A stretch of 64,000 nucleotides of DNA from Massilia agrisoli (GCF_020831365.1 NZ_JAJHPV010000013.1:868001-932000); one strand, 5' to 3'; positions 8,252 to 16,254 are shown, numbered from the stretch's first letter. Numbers and translations are program-made. The notes: generated by a model from the sequence alone, not told the origin.

Positions 8252-9862
8252 TTATTTCGACTTTGCCGTGAAATCGTGCGCAATCGTGCCTGGCTGGCCT
8301 TTTTTGACGACGATGCGGGTCACGTGGTCAGGGAAGCCAGGATTGGCGACCTTCACCATGTGCACGCCGGCGGTCAAGGTCAGCTTCTTCAGCGGCGGGC
8401 TGACGCCGCGCTCCTTGCCATCCACGTACACGGTGCCCCACGGCTTGACGCTTAACTTGTAGCTGGCGGTCTCCGGCTTTGGCGGCGCCGGCCTGGCTTC
8501 GGCTGCAGGCGCGGCCAGCTCGGCCAGGCGCTTGCGCGCTGGCGTAACGTAGCGTCCCTGCGGATACTCGCGCAGGAAGGCCTCGAGGGCGGCAGCCGTC
8601 GTGCCAGAAGAGTCTTTGAGCTTGTCCCACGCCTGCGCTTCAAGGTCTGGCGCTGGCGCCTCGACAGCCAGCGGCGGCGCGACGACTGCAGCGGAAGGCG
8701 CAGGCGCAGGCGAAGCGGGCTGCGCGACGATCACGGCATCATCGCCGCCAGGGAGCGTGTAGAGCAGCGCGGCCGGCAGCAGCACCCCGGCAACCAGCGT
8801 GGCGATCATCCAGCGCGGGAAAGGCGCGCGTGGCGCCTTGATGATTTTCAGGGGCGTGCCGACCAGCGGCGTGGCCGAGGCCAGCGGCGCCAGGCGCGGC
8901 ACATGGTCGACCGTGGCGATGCGCTGGGTGGGGCCAGCGGGCCGTGGCCGCGGCATGCCGGGCTCGTGGATGCCGAGCAGGGCGCGGAAAGCGTCGATGG
9001 TCTGCGGACGCTCCTGGGCCGGCACGGCCAGCGCGCTGTCCAGCGCGCACAGGAAGCCTTCGCCGAAGCCCGGCAGGCCGCGGCCCGCCAGCGGCGTCAT
9101 CGGGTCCTTGATCATCCGCGCGATCGACGTCGGCGGCGCTTCCCTGACGATGGCGAAGTACATGACCGCGGCCAGCGCGTAGATGTCGGTGAACGGTCCC
9201 TGTGGCAGCGACGCGTCGCCCGCATACTGTTCGATCGGCGCGTAGCCCGGCTTGAGGATGACGGTCAGGCCGCGCGTCATGTCGCCGATGATCTGGCGCG
9301 CCGAGCCGAAGTCGAGCAGCACGGCGTCGCCGTTGTCCTGCACGATGATGTTGTCGGGCGAGACGTCGCGGTGCAGCAGCTGCATCGTGTACAGCGTCTC
9401 GAGCGCGCCGAGGATCTGCTTGAGTACGCGCATGCACCACGCTTCGGTCACCACCTCCGGGCTGTTGGCGACGATGTCCTTGATCGTGCGGCCTTCGTAA
9501 TACTGCATCGCCGTGTAGGCGGTCTGGTTCTGCTCCCAGAAGCGGTACACCTTGACCAGCGACGGATGGTCGAACTGGGCCAGGAAGCGCGCTTCGTTGA
9601 TGAAACTTTTCAGGCCGAGGTCGAAGGTGTCCTGGTGGCGCTCGGCGCGCACCGTCACGCTGTGGTCGTGGGCGCGCGAGGCCAGCGGCCCGGGCATGTA
9701 TTCCTTGATGGCGACGCTGCGCTGGAGCGAATGGTCGAACGCCATGTAGACGATGCCGAAGCCGCCTTCGCCCAGCACGCCGGTGATCTCGAAGTCGGCC
9801 AGCCGCGTGCCGATAGGCAGGCAGTTCTCGGAGCCTGCCAGTTTGTCGGCAGCGGTCATCAT
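8252..9862 (-). CDS. Membrane Ser/Thr protein kinase with C-terminal PEGA domain (T6SS-type)
   Basis: A 536-residue Hanks-type kinase. The kinase domain spans about residues 20-290 with GEGGFGIVY (ATP loop), the Lys in VAIKEYMP, HRDVSPDNI (catalytic loop) and DFGSAR. After a linker comes a membrane helix (MIATLVAGVLLPAALLYTL, about 350-370), a Pro/Ala linker and a C-terminal PEGA domain ending near residue 530. The start ATG at 9862 shares the sequence ATGA with the stop of the phosphatase gene, so the two are translationally coupled. IKEYMP-type kinases are typical of T6SS threonine-phosphorylation pathways, in which PpkA phosphorylates the FHA protein. This one has PEGA rather than the formylglycine or VWA domain of Pseudomonas PpkA. 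Confidence 0.92.
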   Translation of the reverse strand: MMTAADKLAGSENCLPIGTRLADFEITGVLGEGGFGIVYMAFDHSLQRSVAIKEYMPGPLASRAHDHSVTVRAERHQDTFDLGLKSFINEARFLAQFDHPSLVKVYRFWEQNQTAYTAMQYYEGRTIKDIVANSPEVVTEAWCMRVLKQILGALETLYTMQLLHRDVSPDNIIVQDNGDAVLLDFGSARQIIGDMTRGLTVILKPGYAPIEQYAGDASLPQGPFTDIYALAAVMYFAIVREAPPTSIARMIKDPMTPLAGRGLPGFGEGFLCALDSALAVPAQERPQTIDAFRALLGIHEPGMPRPRPAGPTQRIATVDHVPRLAPLASATPLVGTPLKIIKAPRAPFPRWMIATLVAGVLLPAALLYTLPGGDDAVIVAQPASPAPAPSAAVVAPPLAVEAPAPDLEAQAWDKLKDSSGTTAAALEAFLREYPQGRYVTPARKRLAELAAPAAEARPAPPKPETASYKLSVKPWGTVYVDGKERGVSPPLKKLTLTAGVHMVKVANPGFPDHVTRIVVKKGQPGTIAHDFTAKSK

Positions 9863-10626
9863 CCGGCCGCGCCCAGCATCACTGCGTAGGCGGAATAGTT
9901 GTCGCGTACCTTGCGCGAGGCGGTGGCGTGGGTCTGCGCGGTGGCGCACAGCGCCGCCAGCCAGTCTTCCGGGCCGCCAGAGGCGCGCAGGCTGCGTTCC
10001 ATGTCGTCTTCGACCACCCATTCCCACAGGCCGTCAGTGCAGACCAGGAAGGCGTCGCCGGGCTGCACGCCGATTTCATCGCTGACGACGGGCGGCGTAT
10101 CTCCGCCTGCGCCAAGGGCAGCGTACAAGATGTTCCGCTGCGGGTGGGTGCGCAGCTGGCCGGTGCTGGCGTAGCCGGCTTCGATCAGCTGCTGCGTCAG
10201 GCTGTGGTCCTTGCTCACGTAAAGCAGGCGGCCGTCGCGGAACAGGTAGATACGGGTGTCGCCGAGATGCGCCCACACCGCGCGCGCCGCCTGTTCGTCG
10301 ATCAGCAGGGCGGCGAGGGTGGTGCTCATGTCCTGCCGTTCGGAGGCATGCTGCTTGTCGCGCGCCACGCTGGCGTTGGCCTGCTCCACGCGTGAAAGCA
10401 GGGCGGCCGCGCCGAACGCCGGTGCGGCCACAAACGTGCCGATCATTGTTTCGACCGCGATGCGCGAGGCGACTTCGCCGCCCGCGTGCCCGCCTGCGCC
10501 GTCAGCCACGACAAAGCAGGCCACGCCGCCTTTGCGGGCGTCGCCAATGGCGTCCTGGTTCGATTCGCGCATGCCGAGCGCGCTGATGCTGGCCCATGAC
10601 AGGGCCACCGGCGCGCGGTCAGCCAT
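9859..10626 (-). CDS. PP2C-family Ser/Thr phosphatase (PppA-like)
   Basis: A 255-residue metal-dependent protein phosphatase. PP2C motifs appear in order: RESNQDA, VADGAGGHAGGEVAS (metal-binding Asp), HLGDTRIYLFR, CTDGLWEWV and DNYSAYAV near the C-terminus. There is no signal peptide or membrane helix, so it acts in the cytoplasm. It overlaps the TagH-like gene by 8 bases and the kinase gene by 4, so all are one operon. In T6SS threonine phosphorylation the phosphatase PppA reverses phosphorylation by the kinase, and the partner fits here. Catalytic identity is sure, the T6SS role is inferred from neighbours. Confidence 0.93.
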   Translation of the reverse strand: MADRAPVALSWASISALGMRESNQDAIGDARKGGVACFVVADGAGGHAGGEVASRIAVETMIGTFVAAPAFGAAALLSRVEQANASVARDKQHASERQDMSTTLAALLIDEQAARAVWAHLGDTRIYLFRDGRLLYVSKDHSLTQQLIEAGYASTGQLRTHPQRNILYAALGAGGDTPPVVSDEIGVQPGDAFLVCTDGLWEWVVEDDMERSLRASGGPEDWLAALCATAQTHATASRKVRDNYSAYAVMLGAAG

Positions 10627-11263
10627 GCGAGGCTTCCTTGTCGAAGCGGTCGACTTCCTGTTCGTACGCTTCCAGGAAGGCGGGGCCGAAGGCGCCCTTG
10701 AACTGGTCTTTCACCTCGCCAGCCAGCATGCTGTACTGGCGCACGTATTCGTGCCACTGCGCGGCCGGACGGCGCGATGGAACCAGTGCATCGAGCATGC
10801 CGCCCGCTGCTGCGGATTCGAAATTTGCCGGGGACAGCCGCTTGACCACACTGTCCACGGTGGCGCGGCAGCCGGCGACCACGCCAAGCTGGTGCCCGCG
10901 CAGCGCGTGGCCGGCTTCTTCGATCGATTCAAGCGGTTCCATAAAGCCGGGCATTTTCTTGCGCAGCATTTGCGTGATGACGGTCGGGCTGTCGGGGAAA
11001 AACTTGAGCGGATTATTATTGCGGACCACGACCATCGTGAGGTCCGCCTTGGCTTCCTGCTTGACCAGGGAGCGCAAGGCCAACTGGTCGATCGCACCTT
11101 GCAGCGACGCGGCCAGCAGCTTGCCGACGAGTTCCATCTGCTCCGGGGTCAATGACGACGGCATCGCATCGGCGGTAATGCCGGCGCCGCGCAGGAACGC
11201 CTGGGTAAGGGCATCGGGTGCGCCCGCGTCGCTGTTTGCTGGGGAATCCGCAATCTTGCTCAT
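10619..11263 (-). CDS. tagH: TagH-like T6SS protein lacking the FHA domain
   Basis: A 214-residue protein matching the C-terminal domain of type VI secretion FHA proteins (TagH/Fha). Recognisable parts are FLRGAGITADA (about 24-34), the helical block around LTPEQMELVGKLLAASLQGA, the family hallmark NNNPLKFFPD (about 83-92), then GHQLGVVAGCRATVDSVVKR and the terminal AFLEAYEQEVDRF. Family members normally have an N-terminal FHA phosphothreonine-binding domain and a total length above 350 residues; here the protein begins almost directly with the C-terminal domain, and no FHA coding is seen upstream in 11264-11444. It is the first gene of the operon and overlaps the phosphatase by 8 bases. Confidence 0.85.
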   Translation of the reverse strand: MSKIADSPANSDAGAPDALTQAFLRGAGITADAMPSSLTPEQMELVGKLLAASLQGAIDQLALRSLVKQEAKADLTMVVVRNNNPLKFFPDSPTVITQMLRKKMPGFMEPLESIEEAGHALRGHQLGVVAGCRATVDSVVKRLSPANFESAAAGGMLDALVPSRRPAAQWHEYVRQYSMLAGEVKDQFKGAFGPAFLEAYEQEVDRFDKEASHG

Positions 11264-11444
11264 TTGGCCACTCTATCGCTAGAGAATGTTTATGTGCGGC
11301 AATAATGCCAGATTTGGTTTCCGTATGCATTAGCGAAACGCACTCAACTGTGCGCTGTGGGACAGAAAGCCACAGAAAGTTCTCTCACACTAAAAGATTG
11401 ACCAGGGACGGACTGAACTTTAGGCGCTGAAGCACGGAGGACGC

Positions 11445-12560
11445 ATGAACGATGTATTTTATGGCAACACCATTTCTGATTGGATTGTGGCCGCTGGCAT
11501 TGCAGCGGCAGTAGCACTGACGCTTTACGCACTGCGCTATTTCATCAAATGCCGGCTGGGAAAGCTGGCGCAGCACACCGAGACCAAGATCGACGATATC
11601 TTGCTTGAGGTGCTGGGCTCAACGTATTTTGTATTCATCCTGTTGGCGGCCCTGTACATCGGCAGCCTGTCCCTCGCGTTGCCGGCAAAGACCGCGCTCA
11701 TCCTCTCGCGCTTGGCGGTGGCGGGCTTCCTGTTCCAGGCGGCGATGTGGGGCGACGCCGGCATCCGCGCATGGCGCAACCATTCGCAGGACAAGCATGG
11801 CCTGCTTGGCAACCATGGCGGCGTGTCGTCGGTCGGGACACTGTTTTTCATGGCCCGTATGGTGCTGTGGGTGGTGGTCGCGCTCATGGTGCTCGACAAC
11901 CTCGGCGTAAACATCACGACCCTGGTAGCCAGCCTTGGCGTGGGCGGTATCGCTGTCGCGCTGGCGGTGCAGAATGTGCTCGGGGACTTGTTCGCCTCGC
12001 TGTCGATCGTTCTCGACAAGCCGTTTGTCGTGGGCGACACCATCATCGTGGGCGATGCGCAGGGAACGGTGGAATATATCGGCGTGAAGACCACGCGCCT
12101 GCGCAGCCTGAGCGGCGAGCAGATTGTGTTCTCCAACGCAGAACTGCTGAAAAGCCGCATCCACAACCAGCAGCGCATGGTGTCGCGGCGCGCGACATTT
12201 TCCATTGGCGTCACCTATGACACAACGCGCGAACAGTTGCAGTCGATTCCAGGCATGCTAAAGGCGATTGTCGAAGCGGAGCCCAACGCCACGTTCGACC
12301 GCGCGCACTTTGCGCGCTTTGGGGCGTCGTCGCTGGATTTTGATGTGGTGTATCACATCAAGACTGCCGATTACATGGTGTTCATGGACACCCAGCAGTC
12401 GATTTTCCTGAAAGTGTTCGAGCAGTTCGGCGCTGCGGGAATCGATTTTGCGTACCCAACCAGCGTCGTCAAGCTCGAAGCCGGCGGCGCGGGCGAGCCG
12501 GACGTGGACCAGCCGTCCGCCTCCCGCCGCGCGCCTTACCAGGTGATCAAGCCTCGATAA
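11445..12560 (+). CDS. MscS-family mechanosensitive ion channel
   Basis: A 371-residue inner-membrane channel that opens under membrane tension. Four hydrophobic segments (about 10-33, 55-75, 84-102 and 133-152) precede the pore helix region, where the Gly/Ala pattern VASLGVGGIAVALAVQNVLGD (about 160-180) and the following FASLSIVLDKPFVVGD are the diagnostic MscS sequence, leading into the beta domain (VEYIGVKTTRLRS). A C-terminal alpha/beta vestibule follows, ending at about 345, and then a short polar tail. The ATG at 11445 has GGAGGACGC just upstream. It diverges from the T6SS cassette and converges with dbpA, overlapping that gene's 3' end by 14 bases. Whether it belongs to the MscS or YnaI-like subgroup cannot be told from sequence reading. 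Confidence 0.92.
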   Translation: MNDVFYGNTISDWIVAAGIAAAVALTLYALRYFIKCRLGKLAQHTETKIDDILLEVLGSTYFVFILLAALYIGSLSLALPAKTALILSRLAVAGFLFQAAMWGDAGIRAWRNHSQDKHGLLGNHGGVSSVGTLFFMARMVLWVVVALMVLDNLGVNITTLVASLGVGGIAVALAVQNVLGDLFASLSIVLDKPFVVGDTIIVGDAQGTVEYIGVKTTRLRSLSGEQIVFSNAELLKSRIHNQQRMVSRRATFSIGVTYDTTREQLQSIPGMLKAIVEAEPNATFDRAHFARFGASSLDFDVVYHIKTADYMVFMDTQQSIFLKVFEQFGAAGIDFAYPTSVVKLEAGGAGEPDVDQPSASRRAPYQVIKPR

Positions 12561-13956
12561 AGCGCATCTTGAAGCTGCGGCCCTTGAAGCTGCCGAAGTC
12601 GGGGCCGAGCTTGTTGCCGGCGTTGAGGCGCTTGAATGCCAGTTCGGCCACATGGCGGTCGATTGCGACGTAGGTCTGGAACTCGGTGACGTTGATTTTG
12701 CCGACCTGTTCCTTGGTCAGCTTGGCGTCGCCGGTCAGGGCGCCCAGCACGTCGCCGGGCCGCAGCTTGTCCTTTTTGCCGCCGTGGATGACCAGCGTGA
12801 CCATGGGGGCGGGCGCCGCTTCGCGGCCTTCGTCCTCGAGCTCCTTCAGGTCGTGCCATTCGACCGGCGCGCCCTGGTATTCCTCGATCAGGCGCACCCA
12901 CTTTTTTTCGTTCGGCGCGCACAGCGACAGCGCCAGGCCAGATTCGCCGGCGCGGCCGGTACGGCCCACGCGGTGGATGTGCACCTCGGTGTCCTTCGAG
13001 ACGTCGACGTTGATCACCGCGCCAAGGTTGGCGATGTCGAGGCCGCGCGCGGCCACGTCAGTTGCCACCAGCACCGAGCAGCTTCGATTGGCGAACAGCA
13101 CCAGGATCTCGTCGCGTTCTCGCTGTTCCAGGTCGCCATACAGCGCAAGCGCCGAGAAGCCTTGCGAACGCAGTTCGTCGGCCAGTTCCTGGCAGTGCAC
13201 CTTGGTGTTGCAGAAGGCCAGGGTGGACGCCGGCTGGAAGTGCTTCAACAGGCGGCCGACGGCGTGGTCGCGCTCATCGAAGCCGACCTCATAGAAGCGC
13301 TGCTCGATCGCATCGCCGGTATGCTGCGCTTCGACCTTGATCTCGACCGGATCGATTAGAAACGGCTCGGTGGCGCGGCGGATGTCGTCCGGGTAGGTCG
13401 CCGAGAAAAGCAAGGTCTGGCGGCGCTGCGGGCAGGCGCTGACGATGCCGGCGATTTCGTCGTAGAAGCCCATGTCGGTCATGCGGTCCGCTTCGTCGAG
13501 CACCAGGGTCTGCACGTGCGACAGGTTGATGGTGCCGCGCCCGAGGTGGTCGCGGATGCGGCCGGGCGTGCCGACCACGATGTGGGCGCCGTGTTCGAGC
13601 GACGCGATCTGCGGGCGCATCGGCGCGCCGCCGGTCAGGGTCAGCACTTTGATATTGCCTTCGCCGCGCGCCAGGCGACGCAGTTCGTTCGCCACCTGGT
13701 CGGCCAGTTCGCGCGTCGGGCACAGCACCAGTCCCTGCACCGCGAACCATGCGGGATTGAGCTTGTGCAGGATGCCGATGCCGAAGGCCGCGGTCTTGCC
13801 GCTGCCGGTCTTGGCCTGCGCGATCAGGTCGCGGCCTTCCAGCACCGGCGGCAGGCTTTGCGCCTGGATCGGCGTCATTTCGTGGTAACCGAGCGTGTCG
13901 AGGTTGGCCAGGAAGGTCGGCGTCAGGGGCAGGGTGGCAAAGGCGTTTGGATTCAT
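12547..13956 (-). CDS. dbpA: ATP-dependent RNA helicase DbpA
   Basis: DEAD-box helicase acting in 50S ribosome assembly at hairpin 92 of 23S rRNA. The 469-residue protein has the Q motif (PIQAQSLPPVL), AKTGSGKTAAFG, PTRELADQV, GTPGRI, VLDEADRM, SATYP, then DVAARGLDI and HRVGRTGRAG. The C-terminal 75 residues (KLRPGDVLGALTGDAKLTK, VGKINVTEFQTYVAI) are the DbpA RNA-recognition domain, which distinguishes it from RhlE and SrmB. Length is normal for DbpA (about 460). The gene converges with the MscS channel with a 14-base overlap at the 3' ends. Confidence 0.96.
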   Translation of the reverse strand: MNPNAFATLPLTPTFLANLDTLGYHEMTPIQAQSLPPVLEGRDLIAQAKTGSGKTAAFGIGILHKLNPAWFAVQGLVLCPTRELADQVANELRRLARGEGNIKVLTLTGGAPMRPQIASLEHGAHIVVGTPGRIRDHLGRGTINLSHVQTLVLDEADRMTDMGFYDEIAGIVSACPQRRQTLLFSATYPDDIRRATEPFLIDPVEIKVEAQHTGDAIEQRFYEVGFDERDHAVGRLLKHFQPASTLAFCNTKVHCQELADELRSQGFSALALYGDLEQRERDEILVLFANRSCSVLVATDVAARGLDIANLGAVINVDVSKDTEVHIHRVGRTGRAGESGLALSLCAPNEKKWVRLIEEYQGAPVEWHDLKELEDEGREAAPAPMVTLVIHGGKKDKLRPGDVLGALTGDAKLTKEQVGKINVTEFQTYVAIDRHVAELAFKRLNAGNKLGPDFGSFKGRSFKMRFIEA

Positions 13957-14049
13957 GTGGGCTGGCCGGCAAATAGGGAACAGGCCCAGTTTATCAGGCG
14001 ACCGGGCCGAGGGGTAAGCGCATGCGGCGGTGGGCCGCTTAAATCATGG

Positions 14050-14283
14050 TCAGGCCGAGGCCCAGATGGGCAGGCCGGTCAGGTCGAGATTGTCGTCGCG
14101 GCGCCAGACGGGCAGGCCGCTGGCGTCGGTTTCATCGAGCAGTTCGAGCTGTTCTTGCTTGAGGGAGGATTTGCGCTGGCGCGGTGCACTCGCGCGCTTG
14201 ACTTCAATCGTGGACGCTACCAGCGGGAGCGCTGCCTCGAAACCCGGCAGGTCAAACGTCGCATTATCTTTTTTGTCTCTCAT
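14050..14283 (-). CDS. Small hypothetical protein
   Basis: A 77-residue, mostly charged protein that I do not recognise. It reads MRDKKDNATFDLPGFE at the N-terminus and LPVWRRDDNLDLTGLPIWASA at the end, with a Lys/Gln-rich middle. There is no signal peptide or membrane helix. The ATG at 14283 follows AAGAGGTCGAC, a good ribosome-binding site, and is preferred over an upstream ATG at 14367 that would run through the tRNA terminator. It lies alone between the tRNA and dbpA on the minus strand. The repeated pattern of a short Asp/Leu motif followed by Leu-Pro-(Val/Ile)-Trp in its second half (SGLPVW and TGLPIW) is the only internal structure visible. Confidence 0.6.
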   Translation of the reverse strand: MRDKKDNATFDLPGFEAALPLVASTIEVKRASAPRQRKSSLKQEQLELLDETDASGLPVWRRDDNLDLTGLPIWASA

Positions 14284-14359
14284 GTCGACCTCTTGCCACC
14301 ACGCGCGTTGACCGCGACGCCTGGTGCTGGAACGGCTTAAGGCAGCCATTCCCATTCTT

Positions 14360-14393
14360 AAAAACAAAAGCCCGGCTGCGGGAGTCGGGCTTT
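14360..14393 (-). terminator. Rho-independent terminator of the initiator tRNA gene
   Basis: On the minus strand, AAGCCCG and CGGGCTT pair with a short loop and are followed by a T-rich run (TTGTTTTT). It lies just after the tRNA CCA end. Confidence 0.75.
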
Positions 14394-14404
14394 GTAGTGG
14401 TATT

Positions 14405-14481
14405 TGGTTGCGGGGACAGGATTTGAACCTGTGACCTTCGGGTTATGAGCCCGACGAGCTGCCAGACTGCTCCACCCCGCA
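14405..14481 (-). tRNA. Initiator tRNA-fMet (CAT anticodon)
   Basis: A 77-base cloverleaf with encoded CCA. The anticodon CAT sits between three G-C pairs (GGG CTCATAA CCC), and the D stem has A11-T24, both hallmarks of the initiator tRNA. T loop TTCAAAT and T stem pair properly. The acceptor pairs TGCGGGG with CCCCGCA, so position 1 is T and pairs with A72, whereas bacterial initiators usually have the C1-A72 mismatch. It has its own promoter and terminator. Confidence 0.95.
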
Positions 14482-14487
14482 CTGCGA

Positions 14488-14516
14488 ATTGTACAGACTA
14501 TTGGGGGATGAAGCAA
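14488..14516 (-). promoter_or_regulatory. Sigma-70 promoter of the initiator tRNA
   Basis: On the minus strand, TTGCTT (-35, 14511-14516) and TACAAT (-10, 14488-14493) are exactly 17 bases apart. The start point would fall about at the first base of the tRNA, so little or no 5' leader is expected. Confidence 0.7.
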
Positions 14517-14539
14517 TGAACAATCTTGACCTGGTGTTT

Positions 14540-15694
14540 TTAAGCCGCCGCGAGGCGCCACAGTGACGTTACCTCAGCGGCGCGCGCCGCATGCAGCGGA
14601 TCGCTGGCATCGCTGGCGCGCGGGTGGGTAGGGCGCACGTCGATGCGGCCGAGGACTTTCAGACCGGCCGCTTCGATCCAGCCCAGCAGTTGTTCGCGCG
14701 GGCGCAGGCCGAGGTGCTCGGCCAGGTCCGACAGGATCAGCCAGCCTTCGCCGCCTGGTTCCAGGTGCGCGGCCAGCCCGCTAAGGAAACCTCGCAGCAT
14801 GCGGCTCTCGGGATCGTAGATCGCGTATTCGATCGATGAGCTGGGACGGCCCGGCAGCCACGGCGGATTACATACCACCAGCGGTGCGCGGCCTTCCGGG
14901 AACAGGTCGGCCTGCACGACCTGGACCTGCTCCTGCAGCTCCAGGCGCTGGATGTTTTCGCGCGCGCAGCTGAGCGCGCGCTGGTCCATGTCGGTGGCGA
15001 TGACCTGCTTGATGCCGCGCTGCGCCAGCACTGCCGCCAGTACGCCGGTACCGGCGCCGATGTCGAAGGCGCGCGTTGCGCCCGCAGGCAGCGGGGCGTC
15101 GGCCACCAGCTGCACGTACTCGCCGCGGATCGGCGAGAACACGCCGTAGTGCGGATGGATGCGCGCGCCCAGCGCCGGAATGTCGACGCCGTTCTTGCGC
15201 CATTCATGCGCGCCGATCACGCCCAGCAGTTCGCGCAGCGACGCCACGAACGGCTCCTCGCCGCGGCCGTAGGCTTCGTTGCACGCCAGCTTGACGTCGG
15301 GCGCGCGGCGCAGCGGGATCGTGTAGTCGGCGTCGAACGGAATCAGCAGCATGGCGAGGGTGCGCGCGCGCTGCGACTGGGCCTGGCGGTGCAGGTGGAA
15401 GGATTCGGCCAGCGTTGGCGCGGCCTTCGGTTCCTTGCTGCGCTTCGGCTTGCCGCCCTTGTGGTCGGCGCGGCGCGCGAGCGCCTGCAGCAGCTGGCGC
15501 GCGTTCTGGAAGTCGCCGCGCCACAGCAGCGCGGTGCCTTCGCAGGCCAGGCGGTAGGCCACGTCGGCCGGTGTCTTGTCGTCGGCGATGACGACCTTTT
15601 TTGGCGCTGGCATGCCGCTTTCGGAACGCCACAATGCCGAGCGCTCCTGGTCGGATTCGGTCCAGTGGATGCGGGCAGGGGAGTGTGGGTTCAT
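14540..15694 (-). CDS. SAM-dependent class I methyltransferase (small-methyltransferase type)
   Basis: A 384-residue protein with a Rossmann methyltransferase domain in the second half. Motif I is AFDIGAGTGVLAAVLA (about 218-233), the acidic end of the next strand is VIATDMD, and motif IV is VVCNPPWLPG (about 280), the NPP[YW] type that methylates amino or base nitrogens (PrmC, RlmG, HemK-like). The first 200 residues are an unrecognised helical, Lys/Arg-rich domain that may bind RNA or protein. The ATG at 15694 leaves a 16-base gap after the preceding zinc-ribbon gene; an upstream ATG at 15736 would overlap that gene. The target is unknown; rRNA, a ribosomal protein or release factor are possible. 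Confidence 0.85.
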   Translation of the reverse strand: MNPHSPARIHWTESDQERSALWRSESGMPAPKKVVIADDKTPADVAYRLACEGTALLWRGDFQNARQLLQALARRADHKGGKPKRSKEPKAAPTLAESFHLHRQAQSQRARTLAMLLIPFDADYTIPLRRAPDVKLACNEAYGRGEEPFVASLRELLGVIGAHEWRKNGVDIPALGARIHPHYGVFSPIRGEYVQLVADAPLPAGATRAFDIGAGTGVLAAVLAQRGIKQVIATDMDQRALSCARENIQRLELQEQVQVVQADLFPEGRAPLVVCNPPWLPGRPSSSIEYAIYDPESRMLRGFLSGLAAHLEPGGEGWLILSDLAEHLGLRPREQLLGWIEAAGLKVLGRIDVRPTHPRASDASDPLHAARAAEVTSLWRLAAA

Positions 15695-15710
15695 GAAGGG
15701 CAATCGAAGG

Positions 15711-15923
15711 TCAGTGATGATGCGACCAGTTTCCATCGCTGGACTGGAGGTAGGAAGCGACCGCGTCCGGGTTGCCGGTCGCGTGGCGCTTCAGCTCGCC
15801 GCACGCGCACAAGCCCTGGTAAGGCTGGATGTGTGAGCAGGCGGAAACTTTTTGCAGGAAAACTTTGACTGGCTTCGTGCATTTGTCGCACTTGAAGGTC
15901 AGCACGCGGGCAGGCTTGGACAT
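15711..15923 (-). CDS. Small zinc-ribbon-like protein
   Basis: A 70-residue basic protein with two cysteine sets: CDKC at about residue 12-15, and CSHIQ plus CACGEL at about 29 and 39-41, spaced as in a zinc ribbon. The N-terminus VLTFKCDKCTKPVKVFL is a typical beta strand and knuckle. No known family is identified beyond this fold. The C-terminus ends in three His. The gene is 16 bases upstream of the methyltransferase on the same strand and is probably co-transcribed with it. It may be an accessory to the methyltransferase or independent. Confidence 0.72.
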   Translation of the reverse strand: MSKPARVLTFKCDKCTKPVKVFLQKVSACSHIQPYQGLCACGELKRHATGNPDAVASYLQSSDGNWSHHH

Positions 15924-16096
15924 GATGTGGCTCAGGCAGGTTCAGGAAAGCGCGCATTTTATCACCGGGCCGCGCCGCCCAACTTGTGGACGGCGATGGC
16001 GAACCCCACATTGAATCAGCGAACGGCAGTCAACTGAACCAGCGCCGCCGCGTTTACGGGGCAGGCCACATGTGGCCGTTCCAGGAGCAGGCAAGC

Positions 16097-16249
16097 ATGA
16101 ACAAGCACAAGCAACCCACCAAGGAAAGCGTCAGGGAGTGGCTGCGCGCCGAAGTGCAGCGCCGCCGGCCGCCTCCCGATCCTTCCCAGATCCGCCGCGA
16201 GCTGGGTTGGGAGCTTGTGCGCACCGTGCCGCCCTGCCATAAACGCTGA
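16097..16249 (+). CDS. Small basic hypothetical protein
   Basis: A 50-residue Arg-rich protein beginning MNKHKQPTKESVREW with a Pro-rich middle (RRRPPPDPSQIRRELGWEL). The ATG at 16097 is preceded by AGGAGCAGGCAAGC, a good ribosome-binding site. The in-frame ATG at 15986 is also open but has no such site. No membrane segment, cysteine or known motif is seen. It lies between the divergent zinc-ribbon gene and the 3' end of sbcC (5 bases away, convergent). It might bind nucleic acid, but that is only a guess from charge. Confidence 0.55.
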   Translation: MNKHKQPTKESVREWLRAEVQRRRPPPDPSQIRRELGWELVRTVPPCHKR

Positions 16250-16254
16250 GCGCC

